Part shown: in pieces, positions 8,808-16,556 of the stretch
Layout of the letters: the number at the start of each line of letters is the position of its first letter
Numbering within the stretch: position 1 is the first letter of the stretch
Source of the DNA: Novosphingobium sp.
Lineage (GTDB): Bacteria > Pseudomonadota > Alphaproteobacteria > Sphingomonadales > Sphingomonadaceae
Reading direction: 5' to 3'
Assembly (NCBI RefSeq): GCF_027486195.1
Contig: NZ_JAIXPP010000093.1
Location: forward strand, 1 to 64,000
Length of the DNA stretch: 64,000 bases
Program-made: the position numbers and the translations under genes
Notes under the pieces: generated by a model
Databases searched by the model: none
What the model was told of the DNA's origin: nothing
What the model saw: only the letters and a program-made list of their open reading frames with translations

Positions 8808-9356
8808 ATGGCCACGACGAAGACAGCGCAGACCATTCTGACCGAAATGCGGGAGTTTGCCGGATTTTCGCCGTGCGAGCAGCGTTATATCCGGCGCAGC
8901 CTCGATGTCGGCCTCGCCCGCCATGACGCCTTCCGGCGTTGGGCACGCGGACCTGCCGAAGCGGCCTCGATCCGCACCCAGTACGTGATCTATCAAGACC
9001 TCAAGCTGCTGCGCAGCCTGCTGAAAAACGAGCTCGAAACCGGCGAGGGCGCTGGCCTCGAGGACCTTGAAACCGTGATGGGCCCGCTGCTGCGTGTCAC
9101 CACGTTCGATCTGGCGCAGGGCCGGATCGAATGCTTCTCTGCCTATCGCTTCCTCTACGAACGCCTGCTTGGCGCCGAAGTGCGTCCTTGGCTGCCAGGC
9201 GCGTTCTGCGGCGCCGCCGCCCTGCCGCACATCCGCCCGGAACGCCGCAAGGAACTGCTCCAGTCGATCAGCGAAGCTGCCGCGACCGCGCCTGCCTGGT
9301 CGATGTGCGCGCCGCGGTTCTTCCCGGACTATGTCGAAATGGAAGAAGCCGCCTGA
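8808..9356 (+). CDS. Conserved-looking hypothetical protein, 182 residues
   Basis: I do not recognise this protein. It is soluble and helix-rich with no signal peptide or membrane segment. It opens with a Thr/Lys-rich stretch and contains an acidic, leucine-rich middle (YQDLKLLRSLLKNELETGEG) and a Cys/Pro-rich later part (WLPGAFCGAAALPHIRPERRKELL). A GAGGGG just upstream of the ATG supports the start. A 211-residue open frame on the opposite strand covers the same bases but has the composition of an antisense shadow. The gene stands alone, convergent with the helicase gene beyond a hairpin at 9369-9404, and a CtrA-like box lies upstream. Confidence 0.65.
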   Translation: MATTKTAQTILTEMREFAGFSPCEQRYIRRSLDVGLARHDAFRRWARGPAEAASIRTQYVIYQDLKLLRSLLKNELETGEGAGLEDLETVMGPLLRVTTFDLAQGRIECFSAYRFLYERLLGAEVRPWLPGAFCGAAALPHIRPERRKELLQSISEAAATAPAWSMCAPRFFPDYVEMEEAA

Positions 9357-9368
9357 GGCTGACCGTCC

Positions 9369-9404
9369 CTTCGTCATTGCATCACTACGTTTGCAATGAC
9401 GAAG
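9369..9404. repeat. Perfect 13-bp inverted repeat between convergent genes
   Basis: Arms 9369-9381 (CTTCGTCATTGCA) and 9392-9404 are perfectly complementary around a 10-base loop. It lies in the 70-base gap between the convergent ends of the 8808 gene and the helicase gene. No T-tract follows on either side, so it may be a rho-assisted bidirectional terminator or a small palindromic repeat of the REP kind. Confidence 0.6.
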
Positions 9405-9426
9405 TTAGTTGTCTGCCTCTTCGCTG

Positions 9427-11163
9427 TTACTTCGCCCGGTCGGGCTTCGCGCGCCATGTGCCCTTGCGGTGCGGCTTCTTCGGCGCTTCGGGGCGGCCGG
9501 CCTGGCGATAGGGCTTGGGCGCGTGGTTCGGCTTGCCTTCGCGGCGATGCTTGCGGGCTTCCTCGCGCGGGGCACCGTCCATCGGCCCGATCTCGAACTC
9601 GTCGGCTTCCTCGGCGGTGCGGCGCACGGCGTCCATGAAGCGGGCGGCGATCGCGGTCGGCACTTCGAACAGCGTTTCCTGCGCAGTGATACGGATCGCG
9701 CCGATCTCGCTGCGGCTGACATGGCCGCGGCGACAGAGCAGCGGTAGGATCCAGCGCGGATCAGCGTTCTGGTCGCGCCCGAAGTTGAGCCGCATCCAGG
9801 TGCTCTGCTCGAATCCCGGGCGCGGCTCGCGCTGCGCTGGCGGGCCGGCATCATTGCCGCTCATCATGTCCTCGGGCTCGGGCAGGCGGGCGCGGTGAAC
9901 CTGCACGAGCGCGGCGGCGATATCTTCGGCGCTGCGTTCGGCGAGGAGCCGGGTCGCAAGCGCACGGTCTTCTTCGCTCGCCTCGACAGGCGCGAGGAGC
10001 GCGGCCATCATCCGGTCATTATCGGCCGCGCGGATATCGGCGGCGGAAGGCGCTGGCACCCACTGCGCCGGAATGCGCGCGCCGCGCAGCATGGCTTCCA
10101 CCCGCTTGCGGCGCGGATAGGGCACGATCAGCACGGCGGTGCCCTTCTTGCCCGCGCGCCCGGTGCGGCCCGAGCGGTGCTGCAGCGTTTCGGCATCGCG
10201 CGGAATCTCGACATGGACGACGAGGCTCAAGGACGGCAGATCGATCCCGCGTGCGGCGACATCGGTGGCAACACAAACGCGCGCGCGGCGATCACGCAGG
10301 GCCTGCAGCGCATGGTTGCGCTCGCTCTGGCTATGCTCGCCCGAAAGCGCGACGACCGCAAAGCCGCGCTCGGTCAGGCTGGCGTGGAGGCGGCGGACAT
10401 TGTCGCGCGTGGCGCAGAACAGCATCGCGGTTTCCGCTTCGTGGAAGCGCAGCAGGTTGACGACCGCGTTCTCGATATCGGCGGGGGCGACGGCCATCGC
10501 CTGATAATCGATATCGCCGTGGCCGCGTTCCTCGGTGACCGTGGAAATGCGCAGTGCATTGTGCTGGTAACGGCGGGCGAGCGCGACGATGGGCGCGGGC
10601 ATCGTTGCTGAAAACAGCATCGTGCGGCGTTCCTGCGGCGTCGCGTCAAGGATTGCCTCGAGGTCTTCGCGAAAGCCCATGTCGAGCATTTCATCGGCTT
10701 CGTCGAGCACGGCAACGCGCAGCGCGGAGAGTTGCAGCGCGCCGCGTTCAAGGTGATCGCGCAGGCGGCCCGGGGTGCCGACGACGATGTGCGTGCCATA
10801 ACCCAGCGCGCGGCGTTCGCGCGAGGCGTCCATGCCGCCGACGCAGGTGGCGATGCGCGCGCCGGTCTGTTCGTAGAGCCACTCCAGCTCGCGGCTGACT
10901 TGCAGCGCGAGTTCGCGGGTGGGGGCAATCACCAGCGCCAGCGGCGCGCCGGCGGGGCCCATGCGGTCTTCACCGGCGAGCAGCTGCGCGGCCATGGCGA
11001 GACCGAATGCGACGGTTTTGCCCGAGCCGGTCTGCGCGGAGACGACAAGGTCACGCCCCTCGGCTTCGGCTTCGAGGACGGCGGCCTGCACCGGCGTGGG
11101 TGCGGCATAGCCGCGTGCTGCCACGGCGGCGCCGAGGGCGGGGGGGAGTTTGGAAAAGGGCAT
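9427..11163 (-). CDS. DEAD-box ATP-dependent RNA helicase with C-terminal RNA-binding domain
   Basis: 578-residue helicase of the DeaD/DbpA type, acting in ribosome assembly or mRNA remodelling. It has Walker A AQTGSGKT at about 43-50, PTREL at about 81, DEAD at about 154-157, SAT (FSATMP), and the helicase C motifs ATDVAARGID and HRSGRTGRAG. After the two RecA domains, a segment from about residue 440 (WMRLNFGRDQNADPRWILP to TALFEV-like strands) looks like the DbpA RNA-binding domain, followed by a Lys/Arg/Pro-rich tail. The open frame extends upstream to 11442 but homology starts with MPFSKLPPAL, so ATG 11163 is chosen. Single gene, divergent from the alkylsulfatase. Confidence 0.93.
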   Translation of the reverse strand: MPFSKLPPALGAAVAARGYAAPTPVQAAVLEAEAEGRDLVVSAQTGSGKTVAFGLAMAAQLLAGEDRMGPAGAPLALVIAPTRELALQVSRELEWLYEQTGARIATCVGGMDASRERRALGYGTHIVVGTPGRLRDHLERGALQLSALRVAVLDEADEMLDMGFREDLEAILDATPQERRTMLFSATMPAPIVALARRYQHNALRISTVTEERGHGDIDYQAMAVAPADIENAVVNLLRFHEAETAMLFCATRDNVRRLHASLTERGFAVVALSGEHSQSERNHALQALRDRRARVCVATDVAARGIDLPSLSLVVHVEIPRDAETLQHRSGRTGRAGKKGTAVLIVPYPRRKRVEAMLRGARIPAQWVPAPSAADIRAADNDRMMAALLAPVEASEEDRALATRLLAERSAEDIAAALVQVHRARLPEPEDMMSGNDAGPPAQREPRPGFEQSTWMRLNFGRDQNADPRWILPLLCRRGHVSRSEIGAIRITAQETLFEVPTAIAARFMDAVRRTAEEADEFEIGPMDGAPREEARKHRREGKPNHAPKPYRQAGRPEAPKKPHRKGTWRAKPDRAK

Positions 11164-11366
11164 AGGGCTTTCGGGGGAAGGACGTGTGCCCGGACATGCG
11201 TTGGCGGCCAGAACGCACCGCCTCCACGCCGGAAGATGCGCGCCCCATAGACCAATCGGAGCGGTTTGGCTTGTGTTGATTGCAGGGGGCCGGAATTTGC
11301 CCCCTCTTGTCAGCCGCAACGCGAGCGGACAAGCTGGCGTCATAAAAACGACAGGAGGGGATGGCG

Positions 11367-13367
11367 ATGGATTTTCGCGTGCGCGCGATGCGGCTGGCTT
11401 TAACGGCGGTGGCCGCCTTGCCGACATTGGCGCTGGCCGCACAGCCCGTCAATGGGGCCGCCAACGGGCCTGCCGATCCGGTGCTCGCGCCCAAGCCTGC
11501 AAGCGCGGCGACGCTGGCGGCGCATCAGGCGGTGGCGGCCGCCTTGCCGCAGGAAGACGGGCGCGATCCTGCCTTTGCCGCGCAAGGTTTTCTGGCGAGC
11601 GCCGGTGATCCGGTGATCCGCGACGCTGCGGGCAAGCCGGTGTGGAACATGGCCGCCTATGACTGGGTTTCGGGCCCCGCGCCCGCCAGCGTGAACCCTT
11701 CGCTGTGGCGCGAGGTGGGCTTGCTCAGGAAGCACGGCCTCTACGCGGTGGCGGACGGGGTGTGGCAGGTGCGCGGGTTCGACGTTTCGAACATGACCGT
11801 GATCCGGGGCGCGACCGGTTGGATACTGGTCGATCCGCTGACCACGAAAGAGACGGCGGCAGCAGCCTTGGCACTGGTCAACGCGCAATTGGGCGCTCGG
11901 CCGGTTTCGGCGGTGATCTACAGTCACAGCCACGCTGACCACTTCGGCGGCGTGCGCGGGGTTATTGCGGAGCCGGATGTGGCTGTGGGCAAGGTGCAGG
12001 TCATCGCGCCTGCGCATTTCATCGAGGAAGCGGCGAGCGAGAACATCCTTGCCGGCTCTGCCATGGGGCGGCGCGCGCAGTATCAGTTCGGCGGTGGGCT
12101 TGTGCCCGGCGCGCAGGGGCAGATGGGGAGCGGCATTGGCCTCGGCGTATCCTCCGGCACGATCACGCTGGTTGCGCCCACTGATTCCATCAGCAAGACC
12201 GGCGAGACGCGGGTGGTCGACGGCGTGGCGATGGAGTTCCAGATCGTTTCGGGAAGCGAGGCGCCGAGCGAGCTCAACGTCTATCTTCCTGGGCCGAAAG
12301 TGCTGCTTTCGGCCGAGATGAGCACCTGTTCGCTGCACAATATCCTCACCCCGCGCGGGGCCAAGGTGCGCGATACGCGGGCTTGGGCAGGCTATCTGGA
12401 TGAGGCGCTGCGGCTTTACGGTCCTCGCAGCGATGCGGTGATCTCGAGCCATTGCTGGCCGCGCTTCGGGCAGGCGGAAGTGAGCCGGATGCTGGCGAGC
12501 CAGCGCGACAACTACCGCGTGCTGCACGATCAGACCCTGCGGCTGATGAACCGGGGCGAGACTCCGGCGGAGATTGCGGAAGCTTTGGTGCAGCCCGCCA
12601 GCCTCGCGGCGGACTGGTTCAACCATGGCTACTACGGGACCTACAGCCACAATTCGAAGGCGGTCTATCAGTTCTATCTTGGCTGGTACGATGCGGTGCC
12701 CGCGAACCTGAACCCATGGCCCGCGGCCGAGCACGCCAAGCGGCTGGTTTCGGCAATCGGCGGGCCGGCCAAAGTGACCGCGCAAGCGCGGGCGGCGATG
12801 AAGGCCGGGGATTACCGCTGGTCGTCCGAACTGCTCAGCGCTGCGGTGTTCGCCGATCCCGCCAACAAGGCCGCGCGCGCCTTGCTGGCAGACAGCTATG
12901 AACAGCAGGGCTATCAGGCGGAGAGCGCGATCTGGCGCAACCAGTTCCTTGCCGCCGCGAGCGAGCTGCGCAACGGGCGGATTGCCTCTGCCACATCAAG
13001 CCAGAGCCAGGACATGATCGCGGCGGTACCGACGCAGCTCCTGCTCGATTCGGTGGCGACACGGATCGATCCGGCGAAGCTTGCGGGGCGGCACACTGCG
13101 ATCAACCTCGTAATGCCCGAGCGCGGCGAGACGGCGGGCGTGGAATTGACCGGCACTGCGATGCTGGCGCGCATTGGCGCAGCGCCGGGAGCCACCGCGA
13201 CGCTGACAGCCCCGCGCCGCCTGCTGCTGGGGCTGCTGTTCCTGAAAATGCCGCTGGCGCAGCTGGAAATGGCGGGGCTCAAAGTGGAGGGCGACCGCGC
13301 GGCGGTGGAAGCGTGGCTGGCGGCGCTCGATCCGATGCCGGGGGCGTTCAATATCGCCGAACCGTGA
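11367..13367 (+). CDS. Alkyl sulfatase of the metallo-beta-lactamase fold (SdsA/YjcS type)
   Basis: 666-residue secreted type III alkylsulfatase that hydrolyses alkyl sulfate esters such as dodecyl sulfate to the alcohol. A signal peptide (LALTAVAALPTLALA) is followed by the metallo-beta-lactamase motif SHSHADHFGG; His187, His189, Asp191 and His192 are the expected zinc ligands. Later motifs typical of the family are the catalytic-domain HC (SSHCWPRFG), WFNHGYYGTYSHN before the dimerisation domain, and a C-terminal SCP-2-like domain. The start is ATG 11367: GGAGG lies eight bases upstream, while the ATG at 11361 is only 2-3 bases from it. Single transcription unit. Confidence 0.93.
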   Translation: MDFRVRAMRLALTAVAALPTLALAAQPVNGAANGPADPVLAPKPASAATLAAHQAVAAALPQEDGRDPAFAAQGFLASAGDPVIRDAAGKPVWNMAAYDWVSGPAPASVNPSLWREVGLLRKHGLYAVADGVWQVRGFDVSNMTVIRGATGWILVDPLTTKETAAAALALVNAQLGARPVSAVIYSHSHADHFGGVRGVIAEPDVAVGKVQVIAPAHFIEEAASENILAGSAMGRRAQYQFGGGLVPGAQGQMGSGIGLGVSSGTITLVAPTDSISKTGETRVVDGVAMEFQIVSGSEAPSELNVYLPGPKVLLSAEMSTCSLHNILTPRGAKVRDTRAWAGYLDEALRLYGPRSDAVISSHCWPRFGQAEVSRMLASQRDNYRVLHDQTLRLMNRGETPAEIAEALVQPASLAADWFNHGYYGTYSHNSKAVYQFYLGWYDAVPANLNPWPAAEHAKRLVSAIGGPAKVTAQARAAMKAGDYRWSSELLSAAVFADPANKAARALLADSYEQQGYQAESAIWRNQFLAAASELRNGRIASATSSQSQDMIAAVPTQLLLDSVATRIDPAKLAGRHTAINLVMPERGETAGVELTGTAMLARIGAAPGATATLTAPRRLLLGLLFLKMPLAQLEMAGLKVEGDRAAVEAWLAALDPMPGAFNIAEP

Positions 13368-13373
13368 GGGGTA

Positions 13374-13868
13374 TCAGACCATCTTTTCGATGAGTATGGC
13401 GGCCCACACCGCCAGCGTGAGCGCGCCGCCGGCGATGGTCCAGCGGATAGCAAGGCGCAAGTGCCGGGCCTGCGCGTCTATGGAGTGAACGAAGCTGGCG
13501 AACAGGCGCTGGCGCAGCGCGGCATCGCCTTCCAGACCTTCGGCATCGAATTCCTCGCCCAGCAGCATGGCGCGCAAGGCGAGTGCGCAGGAGACGATCA
13601 GCGGCGCGATACCAATCAGGCTGGCGAGCACCAGCAGTGGCTGGGTGGCCGCGTCGACCGAAAGCGGTGCGCCGGGGCTGGCCGAGATCGGGTGGGTGCC
13701 GATGGTGATCATCAGCGCGTTGAACCCGAGCATCGCGCCCAGCCGCACCGAGAGATCGAGATCGCGGTTCTCGAGGAATTCGAGATCGGCAATGAAGCCC
13801 GGTTCGGGCGGCTCGCCGCGCATGTCGCGAAACGCGCGGAGCCTGGAGCGGAAGGACGTGGGGAGCAT
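13374..13868 (-). CDS. Small membrane protein of unknown function, 164 residues
   Basis: Not recognised. The protein has a charged N-terminal ~35 residues, two or three hydrophobic helices (about 43-60, 76-102 and 143-162), and a charged cytoplasmic-looking segment (GEEFDAEGLEGDAALRQRLF) between the second and third. The layout is loosely like TM effector proteins of cyclic-nucleotide defence systems, but no cyclase gene is nearby, so I do not make that call. It ends 6 bases past the convergent alkylsulfatase stop and starts 29 bases after the VapC-like gene on the same strand, so it could be cotranscribed with the toxin-antitoxin pair. Confidence 0.7.
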   Translation of the reverse strand: MLPTSFRSRLRAFRDMRGEPPEPGFIADLEFLENRDLDLSVRLGAMLGFNALMITIGTHPISASPGAPLSVDAATQPLLVLASLIGIAPLIVSCALALRAMLLGEEFDAEGLEGDAALRQRLFASFVHSIDAQARHLRLAIRWTIAGGALTLAVWAAILIEKMV

Positions 13869-13897
13869 CGCCTGCGAGCGTAAAGCGATTTGCCAGC

Positions 13898-14284
13898 TCA
13901 GACCAGCCTGATCGGCCCGCGATACCGCGCGATGGCCTCGTCCGCCGTGAGCAGCGTGACGCCTTCTGCCATCGCCTGGGCGATGAGCAAGCGATCGAAC
14001 GGGTCCTTGTGGATCGGCGGAAGCGAGGCAGTGGTAATAGCATGCGCGCTCGTCATCGCGAGTTCTGTCATGGCGTTGTCGAGGCAGCCACGCCGCACGA
14101 GGTGGGGATCGACATTGAAGTCCGGCCGCTGGAGCGCGTACTTGATTGCGATTTCCCAGATGCTCACGGCGCTGAAGGCGATCTCGTTGTCCCGGTCCTC
14201 GATCAGTTTGCGCGCCTTCTTGCTCAGCTTGTCCGGTGCAGCAGCGGTCCAGATGAGCAAGTGGGTATCGAGTAGCAGCTTCAT
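13898..14284 (-). CDS. vapC: VapC-type PIN-domain toxin ribonuclease
   Basis: 128-residue PIN-domain protein, expected to be a Mg-dependent RNase toxin of a type II toxin-antitoxin system. The four acidic active-site positions are visible: Asp6 (LLLDTHLLIW), Glu44 (VSIWEIAIK), Asp94/Asp97 (KDPFDRLL, the hallmark of this subfamily) and Asp115 (LLTADEAI). Length is normal and nothing is broken. Its ATG overlaps the antitoxin stop by 4 bases (ATGA), giving translational coupling with the antitoxin first. RNA target unknown. Confidence 0.92.
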   Translation of the reverse strand: MKLLLDTHLLIWTAAAPDKLSKKARKLIEDRDNEIAFSAVSIWEIAIKYALQRPDFNVDPHLVRRGCLDNAMTELAMTSAHAITTASLPPIHKDPFDRLLIAQAMAEGVTLLTADEAIARYRGPIRLV

Positions 14285-14532
14285 GTGAACTTGTCGGGCC
14301 GATCGCCGAACATGGCTTCGATGTCGTCCTTGAACGGCGTCTTGATATCGTTCGGCGCATCGATCTGGCCTTGTAGCCAGCCCAGTTTGCGCTTTTTCGG
14401 CGCTTCCTCGAGCGGGCCGAGCCGCGCGGTGGGCTTGCCGCCTTTTGCGACGATGATGTCCTCGCCAGCAGCAGCGCGCGCCACGAGCTTGGAGAGCTGG
14501 GTTTTGGCTTCGTGGATATTGACGGTATGCAC
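14281..14532 (-). CDS. Phd/YefM-family antitoxin
   Basis: 83-residue antitoxin partner of the PIN toxin. The N-terminal MHTVNIHEAKTQLSKL segment is the Phd/YefM DNA-binding start, followed by VAKGGKPTARLGPL and a lysine-rich then acidic C-terminal tail that would wrap the toxin. GTG at 14532 is chosen because family members begin right at this VNIHEAK motif, although the frame is open to 14586. It precedes vapC with a 4-base overlap and probably represses its own promoter in the ~70 bases upstream. Confidence 0.88.
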   Translation of the reverse strand: MHTVNIHEAKTQLSKLVARAAAGEDIIVAKGGKPTARLGPLEEAPKKRKLGWLQGQIDAPNDIKTPFKDDIEAMFGDRPDKFT

Positions 14533-14604
14533 GGCTGACTCCGGACTTAGCCAGATGAACTTAGTCCAGTCTGGCAGCACGATCAAGTCGCACCTGTCGT
14601 TGGC

Positions 14605-16449
14605 TCACCCCTTGTACAACCCGTCGATCCGCGCTCCGTAGCGTGCCTTGATCTTGTGGCGACGGATCTTCATCGAGGGGGTCATTTCCTCGTTGTCGAT
14701 GGTGAAGGGCTCGTCTGCCAAGGCGATCTGGCGGACCTTTTCGATCACCGAGAGGTCCTTGTTCACCCGGTCAACCGCCGCGCGGATCGCGGTGCGGAAA
14801 GCGGGGAGATCGGAGAGCGCGGCCATATCAAACTTTTCGCCCTGCGCGCGCGACCATTCCATCGCCCATTCGGCATCGGGGACGATGAGGCCAACGATGT
14901 AGGGCCGCTTGTCGCCCGAAACCATCGCCTGCCCGATCTCCGGCTGAAGCGTGAGCATGCCCTCGATCCGCTGGGGGGAGACGTTGTCGCCCTTGTCGTT
15001 GACGATCATGTCCTTCTTGCGGTCGGTGATCTTGATGCGGCCCTTTGCATCGAAGTGGCCGATATCGCCGGTGTGGAGCCAGCCGGCCTGCGGGCCGTCC
15101 TGCGGGATGGCGCGCAGCGTTTCGGCATCATTGCGCCAATAGCCGTGCATGACGAGCTCGCCGCGCACGAGGATTTCGCCGTCGTCGGCGATCTTCACCT
15201 CGACTCCGCGCATTGGCGGGCCGACCGTGTCCATCGCGAGGCCGACCTTGGGCCGGTTGCAGCTGATCACGGGGCCGGCCTCGGTCTGGCCATAGCCCTG
15301 CAGCATGGTGAGCCCCATGGCATCGAAGAACAGGCCGACATCGGGATTGAGCGGCGCACCGCCCGAGACGAGGGCCTTGAGGCGCCCGCCGAAGCGCTGG
15401 CGAATCTTGGGGCGCAGCGTGCGCTCGATGAAGAAATCCATCGGGGCATCGATGATCCGGCGCAGGATATTGGCGCTGCCATCGGCCTTGCGCGCGCCGA
15501 TGGCGAGGGCGCGGGCCATGAGGTAGTTCGGCAGCTTACCCTGCTTTTCGACCTGCTTCATGATACGGGCGCGCAGCACTTCGAACAGGCGTGGGACGAC
15601 GACCATGAGGGTCGGGCGGGTTTCCTCGATATTGCTGGCGAGCTTTTCGAGGCCTTCGGCATAATAGATCTGCGCGCCGAGGCCGATGGGCAGGAACTGG
15701 CCGCCGGAATGCTCGTAGGCATGGCTGAGCGGGAGGAAGGAGAGGAATACTTCGGTCTCGCGTCCGGAGGTGTCCCAGCCCAGATCCTCGGCGACCACGG
15801 CTCCCGCACCATCAACATTGCACAGGATCGCGCCGTGGTGCTGGCACACGCCGCGCGGGGCACCGCCGGTGCCGCTGGTGTAGATAATGCAGGCGGTCTC
15901 ACCCCGGCCGATCGCGGCCACGCGCGCAGCGACCGAGAGGCGCGCCGGCGCGGGATCGCCGCTGATCAGCGCGGACCATTCATGGAACTGGATGCGCTCG
16001 GACTGCATGCGGCGCAGCGGCTCCATGCCGATGATGTGCGCCACCTGCGTCGCGCTGAGGCAGGCGGTGAGCAGCGGCTGGGCAAGCTTGGCATTGGAGA
16101 CGATGACCGCGCGCGCACCCGAGTTTTCGAGCACATGGGCGTGGTCACGCTCGGTGTTGGTGACATAGGCGGGCACGGTGACGAGCCCGGCGGCCATGAT
16201 CGCGAGATCGGCAATGCACCATTCGGGGCGGTTTTCCGAAACGAGCACCACCCGGTCGCCCGGATCGAGGCCGAGGCTGCGCAGCGATTCCGCGAGACAG
16301 CAGACCTGATCCGCCGCCTCGCGCCAGCTCAGCGAAGTCCAGCTGCCGCCGCGCTTGGCCCAGAGGAACGGACGATCCCCGAAGAACTCCGCCCGATCGA
16401 GGAACATGGCGACGAGATTGGGATAGGACGCAAAATCGGAAAGCTGCAC
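14605..16449 (-). CDS. Long-chain acyl-CoA synthetase (AMP-dependent)
   Basis: 614-residue adenylate-forming enzyme that activates a fatty acid to acyl-AMP and then acyl-CoA. Motifs: P-loop IYTSGTGGAPRGV, LPLSHAYEHSGG, GYGQTEAGPVI, HTGDIG and ITDRKKDMIVNDKGDNVSP. The length and arrangement match bacterial long-chain (FAA-like) synthetases rather than acetyl-CoA synthetase. GTG 16449 is preferred: an AGGGGA lies about ten bases upstream and the sequence reads VQLSDFASYPNLVAMF, a plausible N-terminus, although the frame is open to 16638. It is 107 bases downstream of ggt. Substrate chain length cannot be told from sequence. Confidence 0.93.
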   Translation of the reverse strand: MQLSDFASYPNLVAMFLDRAEFFGDRPFLWAKRGGSWTSLSWREAADQVCCLAESLRSLGLDPGDRVVLVSENRPEWCIADLAIMAAGLVTVPAYVTNTERDHAHVLENSGARAVIVSNAKLAQPLLTACLSATQVAHIIGMEPLRRMQSERIQFHEWSALISGDPAPARLSVAARVAAIGRGETACIIYTSGTGGAPRGVCQHHGAILCNVDGAGAVVAEDLGWDTSGRETEVFLSFLPLSHAYEHSGGQFLPIGLGAQIYYAEGLEKLASNIEETRPTLMVVVPRLFEVLRARIMKQVEKQGKLPNYLMARALAIGARKADGSANILRRIIDAPMDFFIERTLRPKIRQRFGGRLKALVSGGAPLNPDVGLFFDAMGLTMLQGYGQTEAGPVISCNRPKVGLAMDTVGPPMRGVEVKIADDGEILVRGELVMHGYWRNDAETLRAIPQDGPQAGWLHTGDIGHFDAKGRIKITDRKKDMIVNDKGDNVSPQRIEGMLTLQPEIGQAMVSGDKRPYIVGLIVPDAEWAMEWSRAQGEKFDMAALSDLPAFRTAIRAAVDRVNKDLSVIEKVRQIALADEPFTIDNEEMTPSMKIRRHKIKARYGARIDGLYKG

Positions 16450-16556
16450 GGTATGACGATCCCCTGGCCCATTGGTGCCCGCGCGGGCGGGCCTTTTGTT
16501 TGGCCCGGAAACTAGGAGTGCCGTTGCGGAAGGGCAAGCAGCCCTGTGGATATGGT

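Noticed and set aside
8742..9377. 211-codon minus-strand open frame covering the 8808 gene
   Set aside because: Arg/Ala/His-rich antisense-type composition, no ribosome-binding site; the plus-strand gene has GAGGGG and normal composition.
13374..13868. Possible Pycsar-type transmembrane effector
   Set aside because: Only the helix layout is suggestive; no nucleotide cyclase gene nearby and no recognisable effector motif.
16479..16509. GC-rich hairpin followed by TTTTGTTT between the acyl-CoA ligase and ggt genes
   Set aside because: The T-tract faces the plus strand, where no gene ends; it would have to act on antisense transcription, so I do not call it a terminator.
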